Below are positions 24,547 to 32,369 of a DNA stretch of 41,576 bases, piece by piece. The stretch comes from Streptomyces boluensis (lineage in GTDB: Bacteria; Actinomycetota; Actinomycetes; Streptomycetales; Streptomycetaceae): assembly GCF_009908195.1 (NCBI RefSeq), contig NZ_JAAAHS010000020.1:1-41576 (forward strand). The letters run 5' to 3'. Below the pieces are notes generated by a model that had not been told where the DNA came from, made no database searches, and saw only the letters and a list, made by a program, of their open reading frames with translations. The position numbers and the translations under genes are program-made. Positions within the stretch are counted from its first letter, which is position 1, and the number at the start of each line of letters is the position of its first letter.

Positions 24547-26061
24547 TCAGGCCGCCGCGTCGAAGGCGGATCGCCGCGCGCTCGTGCGCCGGGCCGCCGA
24601 AGCGGGGCTGCGTCGGCCGCGGGGGGCCGCGCTGCGCTGGCGCCGCTCGGCCACCGGCGCGGTGATCGTCACGGGGATGCCGGAAGGGGCCTGGGCACCG
24701 GTGATCTGGCTGAGCGCTTCTTCGCCGGAGCGGACCTGGGTGGTCTGGGGGACGATGCCGGCGGTGGCCATGAGGCGGATCATATTGCGGCGCTGGTTGG
24801 GAGTGACCAGGGTGACGACACGGCCGGACTCGCCGGCCCGCGCGGTACGGCCGCCGCGGTGGAGGTAGTCCTTGTGGTCGGTCGGCGGGTCGACGTTGAC
24901 GACGAGGTCGAGGTTGTCGATGTGGATGCCGCGCGCCGCGACGTTCGTCGCGACGAGCACGGTGACGTGCCCGGTTTTGAACTGGGCCAGGGTGCGGGTG
25001 CGCTGCGGCTGCGACTTCCCGCCGTGCAGCGCGGCGGCCCGCACTCCGCTGTTCAGCAGGTCCTGGGTCAGCTGGTCCACGGCGTGCTTGGTGTCCAGGA
25101 ACATGATTACCCGGCCCTCGCGGGCCGCGATCTCCGTCGTCGTGCGGTGCTTGTCGGCGCCGTGGACGTGCAGGACGTGGTGTTCCATCGTGGTGACCGC
25201 GCCTGCGGACGGGTCGACGGAGTGCACGACGGGGTCGGTGAGGTAGCGGCGGACCAGGAGGTCGACGTTGCGGTCGAGGGTGGCGGAGAACAACATCCGC
25301 TGGCCCTCGGGACGGACCTGGTTCAGGAGCGCGGTGACCTGGGGCATGAAGCCCATGTCGGCCATCTGGTCGGCCTCGTCGAGGACGGTGATCGCGACTT
25401 GGTTCAGCCGGCAGTCACCCCGGTCGATGAGGTCCTTGAGGCGGCCCGGCGTCGCGACGACGACTTCGGCACCACCGCGCAGTGCACTGACCTGCCTGCG
25501 GATCGGCATTCCGCCGACAACTGTGGCAAGGCGCAGCCTCACCGAGCGGGCGTAGGGGGTAAGAGCGTCGGTCACCTGCTGTGCCAGCTCACGCGTCGGC
25601 ACAAGGATCAGGGCGAGCGGCCGGCCGGGCTCGGCACGCTGGTGGGCGGTGCGGGCCAGCAGGGCCAGGCCGAAGGCGAGGGTCTTGCCGGAGCCGGTGC
25701 GCCCGCGACCGAGGACGTCGCGGCCCGCGAGGGTGTTGGGCAGGGTCGCGCCCTGGATCGGAAACGGGGTCTTCATGCCTTGCGCGGTAAGCGAGGCCAG
25801 CATCGGCTCGGGCATGTCGAGGTCGGCGAACGCCTCGACGGCGGGCAGCGCCGGAGTGATCGTCTTCGGCAGGGCGAACTCACCCGACGCCGCCGCGGGC
25901 CGTCGGCCCTGGCCACCAGGGCGGCCCTGCCCTGCGGAACGCCTCGGGGCGGGCGAGCCGGAACGGCTGCTCCGGCGAGAATCGGCAACGGAGCCGAAAG
26001 CGGGACTTCCGGTACGGCCGCGGGTGCGGGAAGAGCGGTTGTTCGTACGTGAGGGGTTCAT
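24547..26061 (-). CDS. DEAD-box ATP-dependent RNA helicase
   Basis: A 504-residue RNA helicase. An Arg/Ser-rich tail (residues 1-60) precedes the core: Q-motif F-P-I-Q, motif I R-T-G-S-G-K-T, Ia P-T-R-E-L-A, Ib T-P-G-R, motif II D-E-A-D, motif III S-A-T, then domain 2 with A-R-G-I-H-I-D-N and H-R-G-G-R-T-A-R-A-G. The C-terminus is again basic, as in RNA-tethering tails. It lies downstream of a cspA-type gene with a hairpin and long leader between, fitting a cold-stress RNA-remodelling role. Start ATG has AAGGAAGG upstream. Confidence 0.93.
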   Translation of the reverse strand: MNPSRTNNRSSRTRGRTGSPAFGSVADSRRSSRSGSPAPRRSAGQGRPGGQGRRPAAASGEFALPKTITPALPAVEAFADLDMPEPMLASLTAQGMKTPFPIQGATLPNTLAGRDVLGRGRTGSGKTLAFGLALLARTAHQRAEPGRPLALILVPTRELAQQVTDALTPYARSVRLRLATVVGGMPIRRQVSALRGGAEVVVATPGRLKDLIDRGDCRLNQVAITVLDEADQMADMGFMPQVTALLNQVRPEGQRMLFSATLDRNVDLLVRRYLTDPVVHSVDPSAGAVTTMEHHVLHVHGADKHRTTTEIAAREGRVIMFLDTKHAVDQLTQDLLNSGVRAAALHGGKSQPQRTRTLAQFKTGHVTVLVATNVAARGIHIDNLDLVVNVDPPTDHKDYLHRGGRTARAGESGRVVTLVTPNQRRNMIRLMATAGIVPQTTQVRSGEEALSQITGAQAPSGIPVTITAPVAERRQRSAAPRGRRSPASAARRTSARRSAFDAAA

Positions 26062-26328
26062 TCAGAACCTTCCTTGATACGGCACGCATCAAAGAATTCT
26101 CGCAGCGGAAGAACAGCGCGGGGAACCCAAGAACGGACCGAATGGAATGGGAAAGCAGACCTGGCTTGCAGTGAATTCGATGCGTGTGCACAGGCGATGG
26201 AACGAGTGACGTCGCGCAGAGTGAAATCCAGGACAGGCGTCAACGGATGACGATTCAGAAGGCCCGCATTCCCGGAAAGGGGTCCCGGGCGGTGGTTCTG
26301 CAGGTGAAACCACAGGAAATGTCCGTAA
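26062..26328 (-). other. Long 5' leader of the DEAD helicase gene
   Basis: About 270 bp between the post-csp hairpin and the helicase start, with no coding gene. Cold-inducible helicases often have long structured leaders; only that analogy and the length support the idea here. No conserved cold box could be verified by eye. Confidence 0.35.
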
Positions 26329-26365
26329 CTGGGGCCCGCACCCCAAAAATGGATACGGGCCCCAG
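26329..26365 (-). terminator. Hairpin between csp and DEAD helicase
   Basis: CTGGGGCCCG (26329-26338) pairs perfectly with CGGGCCCCAG (26356-26365), a 10-bp stem, 20 bp after the cold-shock gene stop. It could terminate the csp mRNA or attenuate read-through into the helicase. Confidence 0.6.
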
Positions 26366-26385
26366 CTACGAAGTATGCGTCGGCG

Positions 26386-26589
26386 TCAGACCGGAACGAT
26401 GTTCTCGGCCGTCGGGCCCTTCTGGCCCTGCACGATGTCGAAGGTGACCTTCTGGCCTTCCAGTAGCTCACGGAAGCCCTGGGTGGCGATGTTCGAGAAG
26501 TGGGCGAACACGTCGGCGCCGCCACCGTCCTGCTCGATGAAACCGAAACCCTTGGCCGCGTTGAACCACTTCACAGTGCCAGACGCCAT
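26386..26589 (-). CDS. csp: Cold shock protein (CspA family)
   Basis: A 67-residue single cold-shock domain that binds single-stranded RNA/DNA as a chaperone. RNP1 is K-G-F-G-F-I and RNP2 V-F-A-H-F-S; it starts [10 protein letters not shown], the actinobacterial CspA signature. The AAAGGAG ribosome binding site is strong. The preceding untranslated region exceeds 200 bp, as is usual for cold-shock genes. Neighbours are a DEAD helicase downstream and a MerR regulator upstream on the same strand. Confidence 0.97.
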   Translation of the reverse strand: MASGTVKWFNAAKGFGFIEQDGGGADVFAHFSNIATQGFRELLEGQKVTFDIVQGQKGPTAENIVPV

Positions 26590-26932
26590 GTCATATCTCC
26601 TTTGGGGCAGTACGCCGGGGCCCGCAATCCACGGATACCGGGTCGCCGAGATGATGCCCGCCCGGAGAATGACCGGAAATGCAAAACGCTTCCTGCGGCA
26701 GGGGATGCCGACGTTGGCGTTGAAGTTTTTGGGAACCATGACTGCAACTGAGGTCGACAGTAGCATGCGGTAGCGGCCTGCGTACGGCCAATAATTCCAC
26801 TCTGTTCGTCGCGGTAAACACACTGCTCGCGCGGCACATTAAACTCTCGTCTCGCGGTAACAGATATTTATCCACCCGGAACGCGGCGTTCGAGGAGCGC
26901 GGTCGCTGCCCGTGGCTGGACGGCGAGACGCC
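26590..26932 (-). other. Intergenic region with csp leader
   Basis: 343 bp between the MerR stop and the csp start, more AT-rich than its surroundings around 26770-26880. It probably holds the csp promoter and leader RNA. I could not fix a promoter with correct spacing, and no gene was recognised. Confidence 0.4.
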
Positions 26933-27271
26933 TCAGTCCGTGGTCGTCGGCTTCTCCGATTCGGCGGCGCGGCGGTATTCGGCGTTGATGCGCTGCGCTT
27001 CTTCGAGCTGATCCTCGAGGATGATGATGCGGCAGGCAGCCTCGATGGGGGTGCCCTGGTCGACGAGTTCCCGGGCGCGGGCGGCGATGCGCAGCTGGTA
27101 GCGGGAGTAGCGCCGGTGTCCGCCCTCGGAACGCAGCGGGGTGATCAGGCGGGCTTCGCCGATGGCGCGGAGGAAACCCTGGGTGGTGCCGAGCATGTCG
27201 GCGGCCCGGCCCATCGTGTAGGCGGGGTAGTCGTCGTCATCGAGACGCCCGAACGAATCGTCTGCTGTCAT
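26933..27271 (-). CDS. MerR-type helix-turn-helix regulator
   Basis: A 112-residue DNA-binding protein. The winged helix reads Y-T-M-G-R-A-A-D-M-L-G-T-T-Q, F-L-R-A-I-G-E-A-R-L-I-T-P and G-G-H-R-R-Y-S-R-Y, the diagnostic MerR pattern. A short dimerisation coiled coil (I-L-E-D-Q-L-E-E-A-Q) follows, and there is no effector domain, as in HspR/BldC-like small members. The ATG at 27271 has AGAGAGG upstream; open frame further upstream runs through a palindrome and is not coding. Expression appears to be governed by an unusually long leader and hairpin. The targets may include the neighbouring csp/helicase genes (inference). Confidence 0.88.
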   Translation of the reverse strand: MTADDSFGRLDDDDYPAYTMGRAADMLGTTQGFLRAIGEARLITPLRSEGGHRRYSRYQLRIAARARELVDQGTPIEAACRIIILEDQLEEAQRINAEYRRAAESEKPTTTD

Positions 27272-27297
27272 TTGCACCTCTCTGTGGAACGCGTCGA

Positions 27298-27329
27298 GGG
27301 GCCCGGGTGCCGTACGGCACCCGGGCCCC
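27298..27329 (-). terminator. 32-bp perfect palindrome before MerR gene (attenuator)
   Basis: Sixteen-base arms (GGGGCCCGGGTGCCGT in 27298-27313 and its exact complement in 27314-27329) make a perfect GC-rich hairpin ending 26 bp upstream of the MerR ATG and before its ribosome binding site. Its position suits a leader terminator or attenuator better than an operator, though a protein-binding role is not excluded. Confidence 0.65.
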
Positions 27330-27540
27330 GAAGGAACTGCTACACCATCTGCCGGCCCTGATACGGCGCCGGCGCTCCGTTTCCGCTGGCCCGAACTGGA
27401 AGCTGTCGGGACTGCGGGGATCGCGGTTGCTTGACCGGAGACCACCTCACTATCGATGTCCTGCGGTACCCGGGCTCAAGACCTCTACCCGGGCGATCCT
27501 GATGGCGACTGGTTCCTCCGTTTCTTTCCTCTGGGGTCCA

Positions 27541-27885
27541 TCACTTACCTACTGCTGGTACTGCTGGTGATGCGAACCGCTCAGTGACCTGCGGTAGCGC
27601 CACTCTCCGACAGCCAGCCCCGTCGCCCATCCTGCGTCTGCTCCGGCTTAGAACCCCACTGTCGAACTTCCCGGTGCGCGCGTCCGCAGCCGACGCCTTC
27701 ACCGAGGTGCTGCTCACTTACTTCACTGCTGGATCCCGCGAACTGCACTTGCGGGTACTGCCACTGCGGTACTACTCACGGCGCCCCTGATCACTGCGGG
27801 CCACCCGGTCCGGTCGCCAGTCCCGTCGCCGTCCTGCAACAACCCTGGCTTCGAAACTCCACCACCGCACCGTCCTGCGAACTGC
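27541..27885. repeat. Imperfect tandem repeats inside the leader
   Basis: Unit B (27541-27665) and unit A (27714-27870) share, in the same order, TCACTTAC-C/T-T, ACTGCTGG, GCGAAC-T/C-GC, GCCAG-T/C-CCCGTCGCC, then TCCTGC and a GGCTT-C/A-GAA block. A third partial copy of GCGAACTGC with GTACTGC lies at 27877-27893. Offsets between blocks range from 166 to 203 bp, so the units have diverged by indels. Confidence 0.6.
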
Positions 27886-27893
27886 GTACTGCT

Positions 27894-27918
27894 GCCCGGC
27901 AGTTCATCCCTGCCGGGC
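27894..27918 (-). other. Hairpin at the 5' end of the leader
   Basis: GCCCGGCAG (27894-27902) and CTGCCGGGC (27910-27918) form a perfect 9-bp stem with a 7-base loop. It starts about 19 nt after the predicted transcription start and may protect the 5' end or form part of the RNA's folded core. Confidence 0.55.
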
Positions 27919-27943
27919 TTACTTGATCTCGGCTACGAGAGAA

Positions 27944-27972
27944 ACCATAACCACACCACCACCCAATGTCTA
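27944..27972 (-). promoter_or_regulatory. Sigma-70-like promoter for the leader/MerR transcript
   Basis: On the minus strand TAGACA (27972-27967) and TATGGT (27949-27944) are separated by exactly 17 bp. The first matches TTGACA at five of six positions. A start near 27937 is predicted. Confidence 0.55.
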
Positions 27973-27998
27973 CTCCGGCCGCCATAGATTTTCGTGAG

Positions 27999-28298
27999 TC
28001 AGACTGAGAGATAGTCGACCTCGACCACTGAACAGATGCGCCGTGGTCCCTCTCCAGCCAGCTCGCCATCTCTGACCAGCGCCGCTATGCAGCCTCGACG
28101 CCGCGAACACCATGGCGGCAGCACCTGCAGCCTGGATGACTCGTACTGCCGCAGTGGGTGGAACAACGCGGGCAATGTCGCGAGCCGGTCATCAGCCGAA
28201 TCGGCCCCGGACAAGAGCGGTCCCAGTTGCGACGCGACCTCCATCAACCGATCCCGCTTCTCGACGGCGGTGGCGATGCGGGCCAGGCACCTGTGCAC
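27999..28298 (-). CDS. Doubtful hypothetical ORF
   Basis: A 99-residue frame starting at a GTG without a ribosome binding site. Codon use is partly GC3-rich and the first half (V-E-K-R-D-R-L-M-E-V-A-S-Q-L-G) looks helical, but no domain is recognised and the end is Arg/Cys-rich. It may be a fragment of a lost gene in this decayed region. It lies upstream of the leader promoter. Confidence 0.25.
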   Translation of the reverse strand: MHRCLARIATAVEKRDRLMEVASQLGPLLSGADSADDRLATLPALFHPLRQYESSRLQVLPPWCSRRRGCIAALVRDGELAGEGPRRICSVVEVDYLSV

Positions 28299-28407
28299 CG
28301 GCCTGGGTGATAAAGCCGAGACCCGCAGCGGCGACGGCAGGTGTACTCAGGTGGGCGGCTGCCTGATGCGGCGCGGTAGTAGCGACCGGTTTGCTGGATG
28401 GCCGCGT

Positions 28408-28640
28408 TCACACAGTGCGGGTGACCGTGACGAGGACGGTGACCGGTGTCGTTGTTCCGTCCTGGGCCAGGTAGGCGCTGATGGCGGTGCGGACGCGTTA
28501 GCGGACCTGCTGGGCAACATCCAGGACGCGGCGGTCCTCATGCACGACGCAGCGTGCTTCTACGTGCCAGCCGCCTTCGGGCGTGGGTTCGGCCCGGATG
28601 CCGCCCTCGCGGGGAAGATGAAGAAGCACAACTGGAGTAC
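28408..28640 (-). pseudogene. Asp23/Gls24-like protein fragment with in-frame stop
   Basis: On the minus strand the frame reads H-V-E-A-R-C-V-V-H-E-D-R-R-V-L-D-V-A-Q-Q, then R-V-R-T-A-I-S-A-Y-L and P-V-T-V-L-V-T-V-T before TGA at 28408. This alternating strand-helix pattern resembles alkaline-shock (Asp23/Gls24) envelope-stress proteins. A TAA at 28498-28500 interrupts it, and the 5' end is lost at the boundary with the next gene's stop (28646). It is therefore a broken remnant; assignment to the family is moderate. Confidence 0.45.
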
Positions 28641-28645
28641 TGAGC

Positions 28646-30682
28646 TCACAGGCTCGTGGGCCTTTCGAGGGCTTGCAGCGTCCCCCCGGGTAGCCGGTCG
28701 TTGCCCCAGCTGCGCTCGATGTAGCCGGTGATCCGCGCGACGTCTTCGGCGGGCACCCGCTCCGGTTCGCCGTGCTCGAGCGGGTCGGAGTGGAAGATGT
28801 AGAGCCGCGAGGCGAACTGGTCGAAAGGCAGTGAGGCCTCTCCGAACCGCTCGCCGTTGCCCGCGGTGGAGACGACGACGCCGTCGCCCCAGTCCTGGCC
28901 GCTGTCGTTGTTCGGGTTGAAGAAGTACACCCGCATGACGTCCTGCGGATCCGGCGCGACCCGCAGAATCGTGATCGCGTGCCAGCCGACATAGCGTGCC
29001 GCGCTGTCGGTCACGGCGACGCCGGCCGGCTGCGGATGGATCAGCGGCTGCTCGCCGTTGTACGACGGGTGGTAGCTGGCGTGGAACTGCCGCAGGAACT
29101 CGTCGAGGTCGACCAGGTTCCCGGTCGCGACGTCCACGTTGATGTGGAACCCACGGCCCGTCCACCAGCCGTGGAACTCGGGGTTGACCCACCGGTGCGG
29201 GTCCCCCGGCCGCTCGGCGCAGCGCCGTCCCATCTCGGCGTAGATCCGGTCCAGGTGGGGCACCACGAGCAGCGAGACGGGGTCCAGGTCCAGCGGCAGC
29301 GTGCTCGCGACTCCGCTCACGCTGTCCTTCGACGAGATCGGCCGGCCCTCGAAGTGCATGAGGATCTCGTCGTCGCGGGCGGCCCAGACCACGACTTGCA
29401 GCAGGTAGTCCGGGTCGTTGTAGGCCCACATCGACAGCGCGCGGGCCGACTGGCAGGTGGGGTTGTCGCCCTGACCGACGCCGAGCGGCAGGCCCAGCAT
29501 CGAGAGCACCCCCGCAACAAGGCGTGCCCGCGGCCCCGGCGTCTCGCCGAAGACCGTGGTCAGCCGCTCGTGCGCCACCGGGGAGAGTTCGAGCGCCAGT
29601 TGGCGCCAGAGCGCGGGCACCACCGGCGGCTCGTAGAGGATGCCGCGGTCGAGCAGCAGCGCGAGACCGTAGATGCACTGCGCGGTCTGCGGGTGCACGG
29701 CCACCTCGATCAGCCGGTGCACCAACTGGCTGTAGCGCAGCAGGCAGTTGCGGCCGGTGTCGGAGAGACCGAGCGCCTCACCGACGAGGTAGAGGTGCTC
29801 GCTCTCGCTGAGCAGGAACCGGAGCAGTTCCGCGTGGTACGGCGACACCAGGCCGGTGTCGTGCATCGCCCGCGCGAACCCCGTCGCCTCGTACTGCAGG
29901 CCGCCGGCGTCCATCGCCTCGAGCCGGGAGCGGAAGACGTCGATGCCCGGGTCCTCCCGGCACGCCTCGGTGGTCCCGTACAGGCTCGAGATGAGCCGGT
30001 CGATGCCCTGCCCCGACGACACTCCGAGAGCGACGTCCGGGCTGTTGCGGTAGATCGCGATCCGGGTGATCAGGGACTGCGCCGCCTCGACCTGGATCGG
30101 ACGCTGGCGCAGGATCCGCCAGATCTCGTCGACCAGGTCGTCCAGGACGCTGTCGTAACCGATCTCCTCGGCGAGGTGGCGGAACAGGGCGCGGACGAGC
30201 TGTGCGGTACGGCCCTGCTGGACTCGCTCTGCCTCGCTGGGCGCGCTGAACAGCAGCTCCAGGTTCTTCGCCAGTACCTGGGACAGGAACTGGCGGGCGT
30301 CCTCGGCGGGGAACGTCGGGTGCGCGAAGTCGCCGCGGGCGACCGCGAGCATCCGCAGCTCGCTGGTCGCCTCCATGACGACGGTGTCCGCGTCTCCGCT
30401 GTGCAGGCTCCCGCTGACCAGCGCCGGTACGAGGATCTCCGGTGACGCCCAGTCCGTCCCCTGGAAGAGGCCGGCTTCCTCGAGGGCCTGCGCCCTGGCC
30501 TGCACCGCCGCGGCACCGCCCGGCTGTATGAGTACCCGGCGCAGTGCTTCCAGGACCCGCCGCAGCTTCGTGTGCTTGCCGAAGTCGCGGGTTTCGGCCA
30601 TGGCCTGGATGGCGTCGTCGAGTGAGGTCACGCGCTTGTCCAGCGTCGCGGCCTCACCGCTGACGTCGACGGTCGGTTTCAA
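28646..30682 (-). CDS. Unrecognised large protein with papain-like C-terminal half, partner of ATP-grasp enzyme
   Basis: A 678-residue soluble protein; no signal peptide or membrane helix. I do not recognise the family. Residues 1-390 are helical and Leu-rich, like a repeat or scaffold. The second half has a papain-like order: Gln404-x5-Cys410 (Q-G-D-N-P-T-C-Q-S-A), His568 in G-W-H-A-I-T-I and Asn589 in Y-F-F-N-P-N-N. The Q-x5-C spacing equals that of papain's oxyanion Gln and nucleophile. It might be a peptidase, transglutaminase or acyltransferase. The gene follows the ATP-grasp gene closely. TTG at 30682 has GAGGG six bases upstream; GTG at 30715 is the alternative and leaves a 7-bp gap to the ATP-grasp stop. 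Activity is inferred from motif order only. Confidence 0.7.
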   Translation of the reverse strand: MKPTVDVSGEAATLDKRVTSLDDAIQAMAETRDFGKHTKLRRVLEALRRVLIQPGGAAAVQARAQALEEAGLFQGTDWASPEILVPALVSGSLHSGDADTVVMEATSELRMLAVARGDFAHPTFPAEDARQFLSQVLAKNLELLFSAPSEAERVQQGRTAQLVRALFRHLAEEIGYDSVLDDLVDEIWRILRQRPIQVEAAQSLITRIAIYRNSPDVALGVSSGQGIDRLISSLYGTTEACREDPGIDVFRSRLEAMDAGGLQYEATGFARAMHDTGLVSPYHAELLRFLLSESEHLYLVGEALGLSDTGRNCLLRYSQLVHRLIEVAVHPQTAQCIYGLALLLDRGILYEPPVVPALWRQLALELSPVAHERLTTVFGETPGPRARLVAGVLSMLGLPLGVGQGDNPTCQSARALSMWAYNDPDYLLQVVVWAARDDEILMHFEGRPISSKDSVSGVASTLPLDLDPVSLLVVPHLDRIYAEMGRRCAERPGDPHRWVNPEFHGWWTGRGFHINVDVATGNLVDLDEFLRQFHASYHPSYNGEQPLIHPQPAGVAVTDSAARYVGWHAITILRVAPDPQDVMRVYFFNPNNDSGQDWGDGVVVSTAGNGERFGEASLPFDQFASRLYIFHSDPLEHGEPERVPAEDVARITGYIERSWGNDRLPGGTLQALERPTSL

Positions 30683-30722
30683 AGGTTTTCCCTCGGGTTG
30701 GCCTCCCGCGTCCACGAGTTCG

Positions 30723-31964
30723 TCAGACGTAGAAGTCGAGCTCTTCCTGCTTCTTCAACAGGTCGCGCATGCGGTAGGGGTCTTCACCGAAGAAGTACAC
30801 CAGGCCCCAATGGGTGCCGAACGCGGTCCTCTTGGTGACGGTCTCCTCGAGCGGTGTCGAGAGGTCGTGCGACTCGTAGTAGTCGTCGTCCTCGGTCTCC
30901 TCCGGGATCTCCAGTTCGCTGACGACGCGGCGGCGCGGGTAGACACCGAAGCAGCCGGCGATCCCGGACGCGTCGACGACCTCGCGCGGGAAGAAGGCGT
31001 CGATCTCCTCCTCGGTCGTCTTCGGGTCGAAGGCCAGCACCAGCGCCTGGTACGCGTTGAAGCCGTATGCCCGCTCAAGCAGCTCGAACACCTTGAACCC
31101 CGGGGGCCGGTACGCGACTTCGCCGAAGTACATCTCGCCGTCACTCGTGACGAAATACTCGGGGTGCACGAAGCCGAACTCGATGTCGAACGTCTTGATG
31201 AGTTTCTCGATCTGCGCCGTGATCTGCGGGCGGTAGCGCTCCAGTTCCGGGGTCGCCGGCACGAACACCGAGTATCCCAGCGTGACGTATTCGGAGATGT
31301 TGAGGAACTTGATCTTCCCGTTGTGCACCCACGCCTCGACCGCGAACTCCCAGCCGTCGAGGTGGGATTCCATGAGAACGGGGAACTCCTCCTCCGGAAT
31401 CATGTCGATCTCGTCCGGGGTACGGATGACGCGGTGCCCGAGGCATCCCGCCTTGTCGAACGCCTTGAGGTGGATCGGGTCGTTCGGGTCACCGTCCAGC
31501 TTGAGCAGTGTCTGATTGACACGCTTGAGGAAGCGGATCACGTCGTCCCGGTCGTGGGCCTCCTCGAAGATTCCGACCCGGATACCACCGAGTTGAGCGC
31601 GGCGCTTCATCAGCGCCTTGTCCCGCAGCAGCATGGCCTGACCGTACAAGCGCGGGTTGTCAAGGAGAACGGAGTTGATCGCCCCTGCCCATTCAACCGT
31701 CTCCTCGTACAGCGGGATCGCGACGTCGACACCCGCGTCCTTGAGAGTCTCGGCGATCTCCATGGAGCGGTCGTTGAGCCGTTCGAAATTCCATGGCACG
31801 TAGGGGATTTCGTGATCGACGCAGTACTTCTCGGCCCACTCCGGGGCCACGACGACGTATCGCCGGTCGAACCGGTCTAGGGCTTCCACCGCATTGAGAC
31901 TCCAGCCAAGAAGCGCTACATAGCCCTTGTCGGGGTTCTTGGTGGCCGGTTCGCCTTGTGTCAT
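30723..31964 (-). CDS. ATP-grasp ligase of carboxylate-amine type
   Basis: A 413-residue cytoplasmic enzyme. An N-terminal Rossmann-like region (G-Y-V-A-L-L-G-W-S-L-N) precedes the ATP-grasp fold: L-L-R-D-K-A-L-M-K, the lid-loop-like H-L-K-A-F-D-K-A-G-C-L-G, E-F-A-V-E-A-W-V-H-N-G and the metal-binding strand F-G-E-V-A-Y-R-P-P-G. This matches carbamoyl-phosphate-synthase-like L-amino-acid ligases, which activate a carboxylate as acyl phosphate and join it to an amine. AAGGAG precedes the ATG. The tail contains an unusual acidic stretch E-E-T-E-D-D-D-Y-Y. It forms a two-gene unit with the papain-like protein, so ligation followed by amidase or transfer chemistry is plausible. Substrates are unknown. 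Confidence 0.85.
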   Translation of the reverse strand: MTQGEPATKNPDKGYVALLGWSLNAVEALDRFDRRYVVVAPEWAEKYCVDHEIPYVPWNFERLNDRSMEIAETLKDAGVDVAIPLYEETVEWAGAINSVLLDNPRLYGQAMLLRDKALMKRRAQLGGIRVGIFEEAHDRDDVIRFLKRVNQTLLKLDGDPNDPIHLKAFDKAGCLGHRVIRTPDEIDMIPEEEFPVLMESHLDGWEFAVEAWVHNGKIKFLNISEYVTLGYSVFVPATPELERYRPQITAQIEKLIKTFDIEFGFVHPEYFVTSDGEMYFGEVAYRPPGFKVFELLERAYGFNAYQALVLAFDPKTTEEEIDAFFPREVVDASGIAGCFGVYPRRRVVSELEIPEETEDDDYYESHDLSTPLEETVTKRTAFGTHWGLVYFFGEDPYRMRDLLKKQEELDFYV

Positions 31965-32369
31965 AGGCCGTTCTCCTTCGCGTGTGCGCTCATCGACGGC
32001 GTGGCTGGCACGCCAGTGCCCGGCGGCTGCCGCGCAAGCACCTCCTGCCCGCCCGCAAGCACCTCATTCCCGCGCGCTGGGACGGAGACGGCACGGCAAC
32101 CTTCGACCGCCTGCGCAGCATGGCCGTGTAAGGGGCCGACGCCCGCGCCCTCATCACACGCGCCATCGAAGCCCTCACCCAACCGGTTCCCGAAGCCTGA
32201 GCCAGGAAGCTCTTGCACTCCAATTCCATTAGCTGAGCGGCCACTTCACCCGCTCACCGGCCGATGCCCGACCACCGGAGAGTGGGGGCAGGCATTGGCC
32301 CCGCAGTCGAGAGCACGGGTATCGCGGCCCTGCGGCCGGGCGGTTTTGAAGGTGCGCGCCCCGGTGTAC
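31965..32369. other. Intergenic stretch upstream of the ATP-grasp gene
   Basis: About 400 bp with no intact gene. A short plus-strand frame around 32070-32201 (ending I-T-R-A-I-E-A-L-T-Q-P-V-P-E-A, with a TAA inside at about 32128) looks like a gene remnant that I cannot name. A promoter for the two-gene unit should lie here but was not fixed by eye. Confidence 0.4.

Larger units (their letters stand above)
27330..27937 (-). ncRNA. Candidate structured leader RNA of the MerR gene
   Basis: A transcript from the promoter at 27944-27972 would begin near 27937 and run through about 610 nt before the palindrome. No frame shows good coding character. It opens with a 9-bp hairpin (27918-27894) and contains imperfect repeats of GCAGT/GTACTGC-type elements. 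Promoter, structure and terminal hairpin together suggest a regulatory RNA that either controls the MerR gene or is released as a separate RNA. I do not recognise a known RNA family. Confidence 0.5.

Noticed and set aside
27330-27445. N-terminal extension of the MerR protein through the palindrome
   Set aside because: The extension is low complexity and runs through a perfect hairpin; a good ribosome binding site precedes the ATG at 27271.
27541-27885. Repeats considered as a CRISPR array
   Set aside because: Units are long, imperfect, only two to three in number, without regular spacers or cas genes.
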